Shown: piece after piece, positions 5,851 to 13,560 of the stretch
Layout: each line of letters opens with the position of its first letter
How positions within the stretch are numbered: the stretch's first letter is position 1
From: DATDXN01 sp035289305
GTDB lineage: Bacteria; Patescibacteriota; Microgenomatia; UBA1406; HO2-37-13b
Length of the DNA stretch: 21,237 nucleotides
NCBI GenBank assembly: GCA_035289305.1
Contig: DATDXN010000003.1
Coordinates: 1 to 21,237 of the forward strand
Direction: 5' to 3'
The notes under the pieces: generated by a model
The model's input: only the letters and a program-made list of their open reading frames with translations
Told to the model about the DNA's origin: nothing
Databases searched by the model: none
Program-made: the position numbers and the translations under genes

Positions 5851-6370
5851 ACGGCGCGAAAATCCGCGTCTTCGATATACGCTTAACGAGCACATTACAT
5901 ATCCAACTCTTCGTGTCATTGACGAGGAGGGGAAGCAACGAGGTATTTTGTCGCGGCAGGATGCTATTGTGGTTGCACGAGACGAGGAAAAAGATCTCGT
6001 ACTCATCACTAACCATGTGTCGCCTCCCGTGGTGAAACTCATTAATTTCAATAAATTTTTATATCAGGAAAATAAACGGCTCAAAGAGGCCAAAAAAGGA
6101 AATAAAAAAAGCATGATCAAAGATGTGAAACTTTCTTTGTTTATCGCCAAAGGAGATTTTGATCGGCTCGTTGCAAAAGCACAGGAATTTTTGCAGGAAG
6201 GTCATCAGGTGCGCATTGGACTGCTCCTTCGCGGAAGAGAAATGGGTAAAAAACCAATGGCGTTTGACCTCATGAAATCGTTCATACAAGTGGTTGGGGA
6301 GGTCAGCGTACACCACGAACCGAAAATGCAGGGGAGAGTTCTTATCGCAGTTATCGGAAGGAAAAAATGA
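5831..6370 (+). CDS. infC: Translation initiation factor IF-3 with TTG start
   Basis: IF-3 binds the 30S subunit, keeps subunits apart and rejects non-canonical start codons. The 179-residue protein has the N-domain with NEHITYPTLRVIDEEG (about 19-34), a lysine-rich linker and the C-domain with KDVKLSLFIAKGDFD and a closing IGRKK. The reading frame has a TGA at 5819-5821, so the only plausible start before the conserved N-domain is TTG 5831. Rare infC starts are a known feature of autoregulation in other bacteria. The start lies inside thrS, giving a 20-base overlap. rpmI begins two bases after the stop. Confidence 0.93.
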   Translation: MRTKYFRRRENPRLRYTLNEHITYPTLRVIDEEGKQRGILSRQDAIVVARDEEKDLVLITNHVSPPVVKLINFNKFLYQENKRLKEAKKGNKKSMIKDVKLSLFIAKGDFDRLVAKAQEFLQEGHQVRIGLLLRGREMGKKPMAFDLMKSFIQVVGEVSVHHEPKMQGRVLIAVIGRKK

Positions 6371-6371
6371 T

Positions 6372-6566
6372 ATGTCAAAACAAAAAACTCGAAAATCAGC
6401 GCTGAAGCGCTTTAAAGTAACCAAAACGGGAAAACTCATGTTTCGCTCGCATGGCGCACGACACTTGCGCAGCAATAAGTCAAAGAAACATGTCAGACAT
6501 TTACTTGCACCCAAGGAGCTCACTGGAACGTTTAAAAAAAAGGTGAAAAAAATGCTCGGGGTTTAA
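6372..6566 (+). CDS. rpmI: Ribosomal protein bL35
   Basis: The 64-residue basic protein begins MSKQKTRKSALKRFKVT and contains the bL35 pattern KTGKLMFRSHGARH and a closing KKVKKMLGV. It is part of the large subunit. ATG 6372 was chosen over an in-frame start at 6294 inside infC because the family starts here; GGAAGG at 6358-6363 is a possible Shine-Dalgarno site. Order infC-rpmI-rplT is the classic IF3 operon. Confidence 0.93.
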   Translation: MSKQKTRKSALKRFKVTKTGKLMFRSHGARHLRSNKSKKHVRHLLAPKELTGTFKKKVKKMLGV

Positions 6567-6568
6567 AG

Positions 6569-6581
6569 TATACTATATAAT
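6569..6581 (+). promoter_or_regulatory. Possible internal promoter of rplT
   Basis: Overlapping TATACT (6569-6574) and TATAAT (6576-6581) fill the short rpmI-rplT gap; the ATG is at 6586. No clear -35 is present. From TATACT the transcript would start about five bases before ATG. Confidence 0.35.
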
Positions 6582-6585
6582 CTCT

Positions 6586-6936
6586 ATGGCACGAATTAAA
6601 GGCGGCGTGAGAACACGCGCAAAACATAAAAAGATATTGAAACTTGCAAAGGGGTACCGCATGACGCGGCACAAACAGATCAAGAAAGCAAAAGAAGCAA
6701 TCCTTCATGCTGGAGAATATGCGTATGCGGGCAGAAAAAGAAAAAAACGAGATATGCGTACTCTATGGATTACACGCATCAATGCGGCTGTTTCTTCTCA
6801 TCATATTCGCTACAGTCAATTCATCACAGCACTTCACCAGAAAAACATACACCTTGATCGCAAAATCATGGCGTATCTTGCAGCAAACTATCCGAAAGCA
6901 TTTGAGAAAATTGTCTCACAAGCAACTGCCTCCTAA
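6586..6936 (+). CDS. rplT: Ribosomal protein bL20
   Basis: The 116-residue basic protein begins MARIKGGVRTRAKHKKILK and continues with KGYRMTRHKQIKKAKEAI, DMRTLWITRINAAV and a closing YLAANYPKAFEKIV, all typical of bL20. It binds 23S rRNA early in 50S assembly. In other bacteria bL20 represses this operon; no L20 operator could be identified here. Family length is about 118. Confidence 0.97.
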   Translation: MARIKGGVRTRAKHKKILKLAKGYRMTRHKQIKKAKEAILHAGEYAYAGRKRKKRDMRTLWITRINAAVSSHHIRYSQFITALHQKNIHLDRKIMAYLAANYPKAFEKIVSQATAS

Positions 6937-6939
6937 TCT

Positions 6940-8010
6940 ATGACAGAGACTGCTCGATTAAAAGAAACATTCTTCAAGAAACTGGCAGAAAACCGAGGAA
7001 ATAATACCTTACTTGAAGACATTGAAATAGCTTATCTGGGAAGAGATGGAATTATCAATAAAGAATTGTCAAAGATCGTATCTCTCCCTCGAGGAGAAAA
7101 AAAAGAAAGAGGACAAGAACTTAACGCTCTCAAAACATACATACAAAAAGAGATAGAGCTAGCCAAAAAGAAATATGCGAAGACGCGAGAATTGGATGAA
7201 TCTATTGACGTTACTCTACCAGGTAAAAAAAGACCAAAGGGCAGTCTTCATCTGGTAAACTCTGCAATTGAGGAAATCACGCGTATTTTTGAGAGTCTTG
7301 GCTTCATACGCGTATCATATCCTGAAGTAGAATGGGAACAGTTCGCCTTTTCTCACCTGAATATGCCAGAAAACCACCCTGCTCGGGACGATTTTGAGAC
7401 TTTTTTCATCGAAGGAGATGAACATCCAACGTACGGCAAAATGGTTTTGACGCCGCATACGTCATCGGGACAAGTGCGTGAAATGATGAGGATAAAAAAA
7501 ATGAATCCCCATGAGAAAAATCCACCAATCCGTATGATCAATATCGGGAAGTGTTACCGGCGCAACTGGGACATCACACACACGCCGATGTTTCATCAGT
7601 TTGAGGGATTATGCGTTGATCGCAGTATCAATATTACACACCTTAAAGGAACGATTGAATATTTTGTCCATGAATTTTTTGGGAAAAATCGGATGGTGCG
7701 CTTTCGCCCCTTTCATTTCCAGTTTACCGAGCCATCGTTTGAGCTTGATATATCATGCAACCTATGCGAGGGAAGGGGAATACTCCATGGTGTCGCCTGT
7801 CGCGTGTGCAAATCAGGTTGGCTTGAACTTGGGGGAGCTGGCATGGTGCATCCTTTTGTTCTCAAATCAGGAGGATATGATCCTGATGAAGTAAGTGGGT
7901 GGGCATTTGGATTTGGAATTGAGCGAAATTTTATGATGAAGGAAGGATTGAAACTCCCCGATATGAAAATTTTGTATAGTGGAGACGTGCGATTTTTGGA
8001 GCAGTTTTAA
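6940..8010 (+). CDS. pheS: Phenylalanyl-tRNA synthetase alpha subunit
   Basis: The catalytic subunit of the alpha2-beta2 enzyme. In 356 residues an N-terminal coiled-coil arm (about 1-95) is followed by the class II core: YPEVEWEQFAFSHLNMPENH, LTPHTSSGQVREM, motif 2 region GKCYRRNWDITHTPMFHQFEG, and motif 3 near GFGIERNFMM. A four-cysteine loop, CNLC and CRVC, precedes WLELGGAGMVHPFVL; a CxxC pair set at this place is known in some bacterial PheS and may bind zinc. Three bases separate it from rplT and two from pheT. No Shine-Dalgarno site is evident. Confidence 0.96.
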   Translation: MTETARLKETFFKKLAENRGNNTLLEDIEIAYLGRDGIINKELSKIVSLPRGEKKERGQELNALKTYIQKEIELAKKKYAKTRELDESIDVTLPGKKRPKGSLHLVNSAIEEITRIFESLGFIRVSYPEVEWEQFAFSHLNMPENHPARDDFETFFIEGDEHPTYGKMVLTPHTSSGQVREMMRIKKMNPHEKNPPIRMINIGKCYRRNWDITHTPMFHQFEGLCVDRSINITHLKGTIEYFVHEFFGKNRMVRFRPFHFQFTEPSFELDISCNLCEGRGILHGVACRVCKSGWLELGGAGMVHPFVLKSGGYDPDEVSGWAFGFGIERNFMMKEGLKLPDMKILYSGDVRFLEQF

Positions 8011-8012
8011 TT

Positions 8013-10031
8013 ATGAATATTAAAATAACATACAAATGGCTGTTGGAGTATCTGGAAACTGACGCAGACCCATATGAAATCCAGAAATATTTATCTCTTC
8101 GCGGACCCACAGTCGAGCGAGTAGATAAGATACAGGATGACTATGTGTTTGATATAGAAATCACGTCAAATAGAATAGATGCAGCATCTGTCATTGGTAT
8201 TGCACAGGAATGCAGTGCCATTCTCCCGCGTTTTGGAAAAAAGGCAAAGCTTCTTCATAGTCCCCTGACACAGTATAGAAGCGTTGAGCAAATTTTAAAA
8301 AATATTTCTGCAAAGCTCTCTCTAACGCTTAAAATCGCTGACCATCAGCTTGCTCCTCGTGCTATTGCCGTGGCACTTACGGCTGAAATAAAAGCGTCTG
8401 ATCCGACTATCAAAAAAAGGCTTGAGATGGTTGGTATTAAATCGATCAACAATATTGTAGACATCTCAAACTATCTCATGATTGGCCTTGGACAACCAAC
8501 CCACATATTTGACTATGAAAAAATAGGCAAGGGAATCATGAAAATGAGAACATCTCGCAGGGGAGAAAAAATAATAACGCTTGATGAAAAAGAAATCATT
8601 CTTCCGGGTGGAGATATTGTGATTGAAGACGGAAATGGTGATCTTATTGACTTATGCGGCATCATGGGAGGGTTAAACTCGGCAGTATCGGAAACAACAA
8701 AAAAAATAGTGTTTTTTGCGATGACCTACGACCGACATATTATCAGGAAGACTTCACTGCTCACTGGACAGCGTACTATGGCATCATCCTATTTTGAAAA
8801 GGGGCTAGATGAAGAAAGAGTTGATCGGGCTTTTGATCAGGGCATCACATTACTTGAAAAATATGCAGGCGCTTCTATCGTCTCGCCGCTTCAACATTTT
8901 TACCCTCATCCTGCATCGCCTTCAAAAATACATACTACATACTCCTACATCACGAATGCCATTGGAGTAAAAATAAAACATACAATAATCACCTCGATTT
9001 TACACAGTCTCGGATTTGAGGTGGAAGAAAAAACAGATAGTGACACTGCCTACACTATTATCGTTCCCTTTTACCGAGGGAATGACGTATATGCGAAGGA
9101 GGATATCGTGGAGGAAATTGCTCGCGTATGGGGATATGACCATATTCCTGCACATATCCCATCCTTTGCCCGTGCCCCCTCTTTTGAAAAAACGTATTTG
9201 GGGATCGAGAAAATAAAACAATTTCTCAAAAACCAAGGGCTTGTTGAGCAGTACAATTACTCAATGGTGTCTGAAAAAGACCTCATTGATCTTGCATTTG
9301 ACGTGAACAAACATCTCAAAATCCAAAATCCCATCTCTCAAGAACACACCTTTTTGCGCACCAGTTTGATACCTTCGCTTATTAGGAATATACAGGAGAA
9401 TTACGAAAAGAAAAACCGCCTGTATTTTTTTGAGATAGCGCATACATATCACAAAAAATCCGGAGATTTGCCGCAGGAAATAGTACGGCTTGGCATTGCT
9501 ACAACTACTGATTTTTTCGATCTCAAGGGAATTATTGAATCTCTGTGTGATGAACTGCATATCGAAAATATACACTATAAACCAACGCAGGAGGTTTCGT
9601 ATCTACACACAGGAATTCAAGCAACAGTGACTCATGTCAATACTCCTTTGGGTTTTTGTGGCAAATTATCATATGTCACTGCACTTCAGAAAAACATTGA
9701 AAAGCCGGTCATACTGGCAGAAATAGAACTTCCCCTTCTTTTGACTCTTGCGCGACGTTTCGGCCACTTTTCTCCCATCACACCTTTTGCGCTCATCAAA
9801 CGCGATATCACGATGAAAAAAGATCAAACATATGAAGAAATACTACAAAAACTACACTCCCTTCTTCTTCCTGCAAAAAAACAATCTGTCATCTACGATA
9901 TAGCATTGCTTACTACATATAGAGATCGCATTACTTTCAGACTTTCCTTTTGGTCCACACAAAAAAATATCACTGAAAAAGAGGTGGATGGTTTTGTTGA
10001 CCCAGTGAAAAAAAACTTTGCTATACTATGA
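8013..10031 (+). CDS. pheT: Phenylalanyl-tRNA synthetase beta subunit, lacking the OB tRNA-binding domain
   Basis: The partner of PheS, carrying editing and tRNA-contact domains. At 672 residues it is shorter than the usual 780-800. The first strand-helix (ITYKWLLEYLETDAD) passes directly into the B1 core EITSNRIDAASVIGIAQE, so the EMAP/OB tRNA-binding domain normally inserted near residue 40 is missing. The B3/B4 editing domain (about 100-290, with NNIVDISNYLMIGLGQPTH), B5 (about 300-380), the catalytic-like region with ARVWGYDHIP, and the C-terminal FDX-ACB domain (about 580-672, FALIKRDITM) are present. The 3' end carries the promoter of the next gene. Confidence 0.95.
   Translation: MNIKITYKWLLEYLETDADPYEIQKYLSLRGPTVERVDKIQDDYVFDIEITSNRIDAASVIGIAQECSAILPRFGKKAKLLHSPLTQYRSVEQILKNISAKLSLTLKIADHQLAPRAIAVALTAEIKASDPTIKKRLEMVGIKSINNIVDISNYLMIGLGQPTHIFDYEKIGKGIMKMRTSRRGEKIITLDEKEIILPGGDIVIEDGNGDLIDLCGIMGGLNSAVSETTKKIVFFAMTYDRHIIRKTSLLTGQRTMASSYFEKGLDEERVDRAFDQGITLLEKYAGASIVSPLQHFYPHPASPSKIHTTYSYITNAIGVKIKHTIITSILHSLGFEVEEKTDSDTAYTIIVPFYRGNDVYAKEDIVEEIARVWGYDHIPAHIPSFARAPSFEKTYLGIEKIKQFLKNQGLVEQYNYSMVSEKDLIDLAFDVNKHLKIQNPISQEHTFLRTSLIPSLIRNIQENYEKKNRLYFFEIAHTYHKKSGDLPQEIVRLGIATTTDFFDLKGIIESLCDELHIENIHYKPTQEVSYLHTGIQATVTHVNTPLGFCGKLSYVTALQKNIEKPVILAEIELPLLLTLARRFGHFSPITPFALIKRDITMKKDQTYEEILQKLHSLLLPAKKQSVIYDIALLTTYRDRITFRLSFWSTQKNITEKEVDGFVDPVKKNFAIL
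9997..10027 (+). promoter_or_regulatory. Promoter inside the end of pheT
   Basis: TTGACC (9997-10002), a 19-base spacer and TATACT (10022-10027) precede ATG 10038. The spacer is long, so activity is less certain. The leader would be only a few bases. Confidence 0.45.
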
Positions 10032-10037
10032 CTTTAT

Positions 10038-10775
10038 ATGTTTGAACGCTTCACTAAATCTCAGTTTGGTAGAAATTTAAAGGAAATCAGAAAACGCCCC
10101 ACTAACGAACTAAGACTGAAACAGGCAGCAGAAGCTTTTAATAGGCTTTCTAATCCTACTCCTCAAGATTTTACTGATTATTGGCGTGAAAGGTGGGAAA
10201 CCCTTGGCCACCACACCGGCATGGGTCTTGATATCACAGTCCCGCCGTGTGACCGAAGCCGAGGAGAAATTCAAGAACTTCAATCGCAAGATCGCACGGT
10301 CATTTTCCGTCCTGAGAAACTGATGATTAGCCATCTGAGAAAAATCCAACAACGTTTGAAAAGCTTGATTTTTGTAGGTGAAAATGGCATTGAAAGTGAG
10401 ATACGTATTGGCTGGCTCGATGTAGAAAATATGACTACGGCTCCACACCTTAGTCATACAAGGGAAAATCTAGCACGCATCGCACAAACAATGGGAAAAT
10501 ATGGAATGACCATTGAAACATATGTCATTGCCTCGCAGGATCATTTTGATCGAAGGGGTGAATATTTCGACCAGAACGGAAAAACAAAATCATACCTTCT
10601 TGGCTCAAGGATTAGCAGCGATACAATTTGCGCATGGTGTGAAACTTCTGATAAATCCCTTCCTTTTGTGAAAGTAAATGCTGAACCTTCAGACAATCCT
10701 TATCGGGGCGTCGGCGGCCGTTTCGAAGGAATAAAACCAAATCATAACACAAGCAAATATACTATCATACCGTAA
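10038..10775 (+). CDS. Unrecognised cytoplasmic protein
   Basis: A 245-residue protein without signal peptide or membrane segment. I do not recognise the family. The first 60 residues are helical and basic (LKEIRKRPTNELRLKQAAEA). A middle block holds TVPPCDRSRGEIQEL and LRKIQQRLKSLIFVGENG. The best-folded-looking part is IRIGWLDVENMTT (about 122-134) followed by LARIAQTMGKYGMTIETYVI and HFDRRGEYFDQNGK. A CAWC pair lies near 198-201, and the end is glycine- and asparagine-rich. WLDVENM followed by a helix could be an acidic active-site motif, but that is speculation. Seven bases after pheT, with its own predicted promoter and a hairpin over its stop. Confidence 0.75.
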   Translation: MFERFTKSQFGRNLKEIRKRPTNELRLKQAAEAFNRLSNPTPQDFTDYWRERWETLGHHTGMGLDITVPPCDRSRGEIQELQSQDRTVIFRPEKLMISHLRKIQQRLKSLIFVGENGIESEIRIGWLDVENMTTAPHLSHTRENLARIAQTMGKYGMTIETYVIASQDHFDRRGEYFDQNGKTKSYLLGSRISSDTICAWCETSDKSLPFVKVNAEPSDNPYRGVGGRFEGIKPNHNTSKYTIIP

Positions 10776-10789
10776 CCGCGGGGTTACGG
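10770..10789 (+). terminator. Perfect hairpin spanning the stop codon of 10038-10775
   Basis: CCGTAACC and GGTTACGG pair perfectly (eight pairs) around GCGG. The TAA stop (10773-10775) is in the left arm. No strong U-run follows, so it may stabilise the mRNA 3' end or terminate weakly. Confidence 0.5.
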
Positions 10790-10851
10790 AGAGCTTTATA
10801 TAAGTCTAAAATATACATTCGTTTTATTTTTGTACGTGAACTGTTTGTATC

Positions 10852-10874
10852 AAACCAAACCCTCGGGTTAGTTT
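10852..10874 (-). terminator. Imperfect hairpin at the end of the PBP gene
   Basis: On the minus strand AAAC and AACC pair with GGTT and GTTT around CGAG, with a small bulge. It overlaps the PBP stop codon. No U-run follows on either strand; a terminator role is only suggested by position between convergent genes. Confidence 0.35.
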
Positions 10875-13419
10875 AGGGTGCTGGAGTAGGGGTAGGCGAG
10901 ACGGCGTCCCAGGGTTTGTTGACGCCGATTGTGATGCGCGCATCACTTGTTTTACCCGATGCATTTTCTGCCCACACACTCACCGTATATACTCCATCTG
11001 AAAGTTTGAGTGGCTCCTCGATAATGCTTCGATTATCCGCAAAACTTGCCACCAGATCAGAACCTACCTTTACTTCAATTTTCCGCACTTCTTGAATACT
11101 GGTGATTGAGGCTTTAAGCACGATATCATTACCCACCGTCGCATGATCTCCCGGCTCTTTAATCTGCACGATGATATCGTCTGTTTTGACATCTGATGCT
11201 TCTTTGGGGTAGCGGAATTTTTCATCAGATTGAGTTGCAACCCACTCATCAATACCTTGTTGGAATCGATTGATACCATCTGTGGAGATCGGGTCTTTTT
11301 CCGTGATGACGATGAAATCCTTCTCTTCATATTCTCCCAGTCGTACCTCAAGCTCATTGGCAAGTTTTCCGTTGTTTTTTGAAATTTTAAGCCTTTTGTA
11401 AAAAGCAGATGGGGTTTTTGGCTCGGTTCCCTTGATAAAATATTCCACCCGTTTCGGATAGGGATCTCGTGGCGTTCCTCCCAAATATGCATCAATTTCA
11501 AAGGCATCAACCGTCTCGGGTTTGTCGGGAATGCCATCCCTGTATTTTTTAAGGAGAAACGTCATCATTGTATACCATATGGGAGAAGCGCCTGTAGTCC
11601 CTGATGCGATTTTTGGGTTCATGGGAGAATTATCATTATTTCCCACCCATACGCCAACGGTCACATCTTTCGTATACCCGACGGTCCAATTATCCCGTTT
11701 ATCATCGGTCGTACCTGTTTTGACCGCGACTGTTTTTCCCGGGATATTGAGATAACTTCGCGTCCCAAAGACCTCGCTTCGCGCGTTGTTGTCAGAAAGG
11801 ATATGGGAAATAAGGAATGAAACCTCGGGCGTCAACACTCGTTTCTCCGAAGGGGAAGCAGGAAGCGTGAGAGTTTTTCCGTCAAACGTTTTTATTTCAC
11901 GCACCCCGGTATATTCTCGCCTCATACCTCCCCGCGCAAATACAGAATAAGCTGATGTCAAATCAACAAGCCGCACCTCACCGCCTCCCAGCGTTATGGC
12001 GAGCCCAAAACGCTGTAGATTGCGCGCTGTCGGCTCCAGAGTAGTCAAACCCATATCATATGCTTTGCCCAAAAAATCGCGGATACCCACCATCGACAGA
12101 AGTTTGACAGCCGAAATATTGATAGAGTTTCCCAGAGCAAAGCGAAGCTGCATGGCACCACGAAATTTCCCGTCATAATTTTCAGGTATATAATCTTTTC
12201 CTCCTTGGTTTGGGAAAATGGTTTTGGTATCCATGACAACTGTTGCAGGCGTATATCCTTTCTCAAAAGCAAGCGCGTAGGTAACGGGCTTTATGGATGA
12301 TCCGGGCTGACGAAGTGCCGTTGCGGTGTTATATTTTCCAAACTCTTCATTGGTATAGTCATACGATCCAACCATTGCCAAAATTTCTCCTGTTTGTGAA
12401 TCAATGACGACGACTGAACCATTTGTCGCATTGAGATTTTTGAGCTTTCCAATTTCTTCCTTGACGATCTTTTCTGCTTCCTTTTGCACCTCAAGGGAAA
12501 TGGTAGTCTGGATTTTAAGACCTTTATCCAAAACATCTTCGCCAAAAAGTTTTGCCACCTCGTCTCGAATAAAAAAGATAAAATGGGGAGCTGAAATTCC
12601 TGCATTTGATGAGGAAAAACTGATATTCTGAAGGGCATCCAGAGCTTCTTTTTCGTCATTTTTACTGATATATCTATCTTCTCTCATGCGACGAAGCACT
12701 GCCTGTGTGCGACTTTTATAAGCATCTTTTTTACCGATAAAGGGCGAGTAATAACTTGGTCGCTGTGGAAGCCCGGCGAGGACTGCCGACTCAATAAGCG
12801 TCAAGTCTTTCGTAGATTTCCCAAAATAGCCTTTTGCTGCTGTCTCCACTCCCCACAGCGTACCCCCATATGGAGCTTCATTCAAATACATCTCCAGTAT
12901 CTGGTCTTTTGTATATCGCCGTTCAATCTCTATACTTAAAATAAACTCCTTTATTTTGCGTGTAATGCTTCGCTCGGGAGTCAAAAGCGCGTTTTTGACA
13001 AGCTGTTGGGTAAGCGTTGAACCGCCCTCAAGTCTCCCGCGAAAAAGTATGGCGGCGAGAGCGCGCACGATACCCCGAAAAGAAAACCCTTGGTGTTTGT
13101 AAAAGTCTTTGTCCTCTATGGCAATCGTTGCTTTTTTGAGATGGTTAGGCACGTTTTGTATCGCAACCGGCACCCTATTTTGATCCTTAAACATTTCATA
13201 AAGCACTTTTCCTTCCCGGTCATAAAAAACAGTGGAGAAGCCGCTCTCACGCTGGATCTTCCCCGGAGCAGGCAAATCCTTTGAAAACCACGCGAAAAGG
13301 AAAAAGATAATCGCAAAAAGGGCTACTACAACAATAATTGAGGCAAAAAGCACATATACCATCACTTTCTGACGCTTATATTTGCGGAAAATTCGTTCTC
13401 TCCTTGTCATTTTCTGCAT
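10873..13419 (-). CDS. Class A penicillin-binding protein with C-terminal Ig-like domain
   Basis: A bifunctional peptidoglycan synthase of 848 residues. A basic start and one membrane helix (about 20-44) are followed by the GT51 glycosyltransferase with catalytic Glu102 (IEDKDFYKHQG), EGGSTLTQQLVKNALL (131-146) and IERRYTKDQILEMYLNE. The transpeptidase has SSIK (Ser374 as nucleophile), SIN (432-434) and KTGT (567-570). About residues 740-835 form an Ig-like beta domain (ITSIQEVRKIEVKVGSDLV), and the protein ends in a Pro/Thr tail (SPTPTPAP). ATG 13419 lies seven bases after a TATAAT, so the mRNA is probably leaderless. It is divergent from the recG cluster. PBP1A-like is the closest description. 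Confidence 0.95.
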   Translation of the reverse strand: MQKMTRRERIFRKYKRQKVMVYVLFASIIVVVALFAIIFFLFAWFSKDLPAPGKIQRESGFSTVFYDREGKVLYEMFKDQNRVPVAIQNVPNHLKKATIAIEDKDFYKHQGFSFRGIVRALAAILFRGRLEGGSTLTQQLVKNALLTPERSITRKIKEFILSIEIERRYTKDQILEMYLNEAPYGGTLWGVETAAKGYFGKSTKDLTLIESAVLAGLPQRPSYYSPFIGKKDAYKSRTQAVLRRMREDRYISKNDEKEALDALQNISFSSSNAGISAPHFIFFIRDEVAKLFGEDVLDKGLKIQTTISLEVQKEAEKIVKEEIGKLKNLNATNGSVVVIDSQTGEILAMVGSYDYTNEEFGKYNTATALRQPGSSIKPVTYALAFEKGYTPATVVMDTKTIFPNQGGKDYIPENYDGKFRGAMQLRFALGNSINISAVKLLSMVGIRDFLGKAYDMGLTTLEPTARNLQRFGLAITLGGGEVRLVDLTSAYSVFARGGMRREYTGVREIKTFDGKTLTLPASPSEKRVLTPEVSFLISHILSDNNARSEVFGTRSYLNIPGKTVAVKTGTTDDKRDNWTVGYTKDVTVGVWVGNNDNSPMNPKIASGTTGASPIWYTMMTFLLKKYRDGIPDKPETVDAFEIDAYLGGTPRDPYPKRVEYFIKGTEPKTPSAFYKRLKISKNNGKLANELEVRLGEYEEKDFIVITEKDPISTDGINRFQQGIDEWVATQSDEKFRYPKEASDVKTDDIIVQIKEPGDHATVGNDIVLKASITSIQEVRKIEVKVGSDLVASFADNRSIIEEPLKLSDGVYTVSVWAENASGKTSDARITIGVNKPWDAVSPTPTPAP

Positions 13420-13426
13420 ATGGTAT

Positions 13427-13436
13427 ATTATATACT
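13427..13436. promoter_or_regulatory. Overlapping divergent -10 elements (PBP and recG cluster)
   Basis: TATAAT on the minus strand (13427-13432) ends seven bases before the PBP ATG. TATACT on the plus strand (13431-13436) ends 13 bases before ATG 13450. The two hexamers share two bases, so polymerase cannot use both at once. The -35 regions are poor on both sides. Confidence 0.55.
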
Positions 13437-13449
13437 ACATACTTTTTTC

Positions 13450-13560
13450 ATGAAACCGATGAGAAAATTGCTTAAAAAAGAACGGCTTTGGAAAATTATT
13501 GTCATTGTTTCATCTCTTCTTTTGATCATATCTTCTTTAGCGCCACTTTTTCTTATATGA
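13450..13560 (+). CDS. Small single-pass membrane protein, coupled to recG
   Basis: A 36-residue frame: basic start MKPMRKLLKKERLWK, then a single hydrophobic helix (about residues 16-36) ending in PLFLI. Its stop overlaps the recG start as ATGA (13557-13560), which is typical of translational coupling. The basic-then-hydrophobic design predicts one membrane helix with the N-terminus inside. I recall similar tiny membrane proteins in Parcubacteria but cannot name a family. It fills the whole space between the divergent promoter and recG, which supports it as a real gene. Function unknown. Confidence 0.6.
   Translation: MKPMRKLLKKERLWKIIVIVSSLLLIISSLAPLFLI

Noticed and set aside
5680..6051. 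Long open frames antisense to thrS and infC
   Set aside because: They are antisense shadows of well-conserved genes and have no family resemblance or start signals.
11070..11537. 155-codon frame overlapping the PBP gene on the same strand
   Set aside because: It is an out-of-frame shadow of the PBP C-terminal domain with no independent signals.
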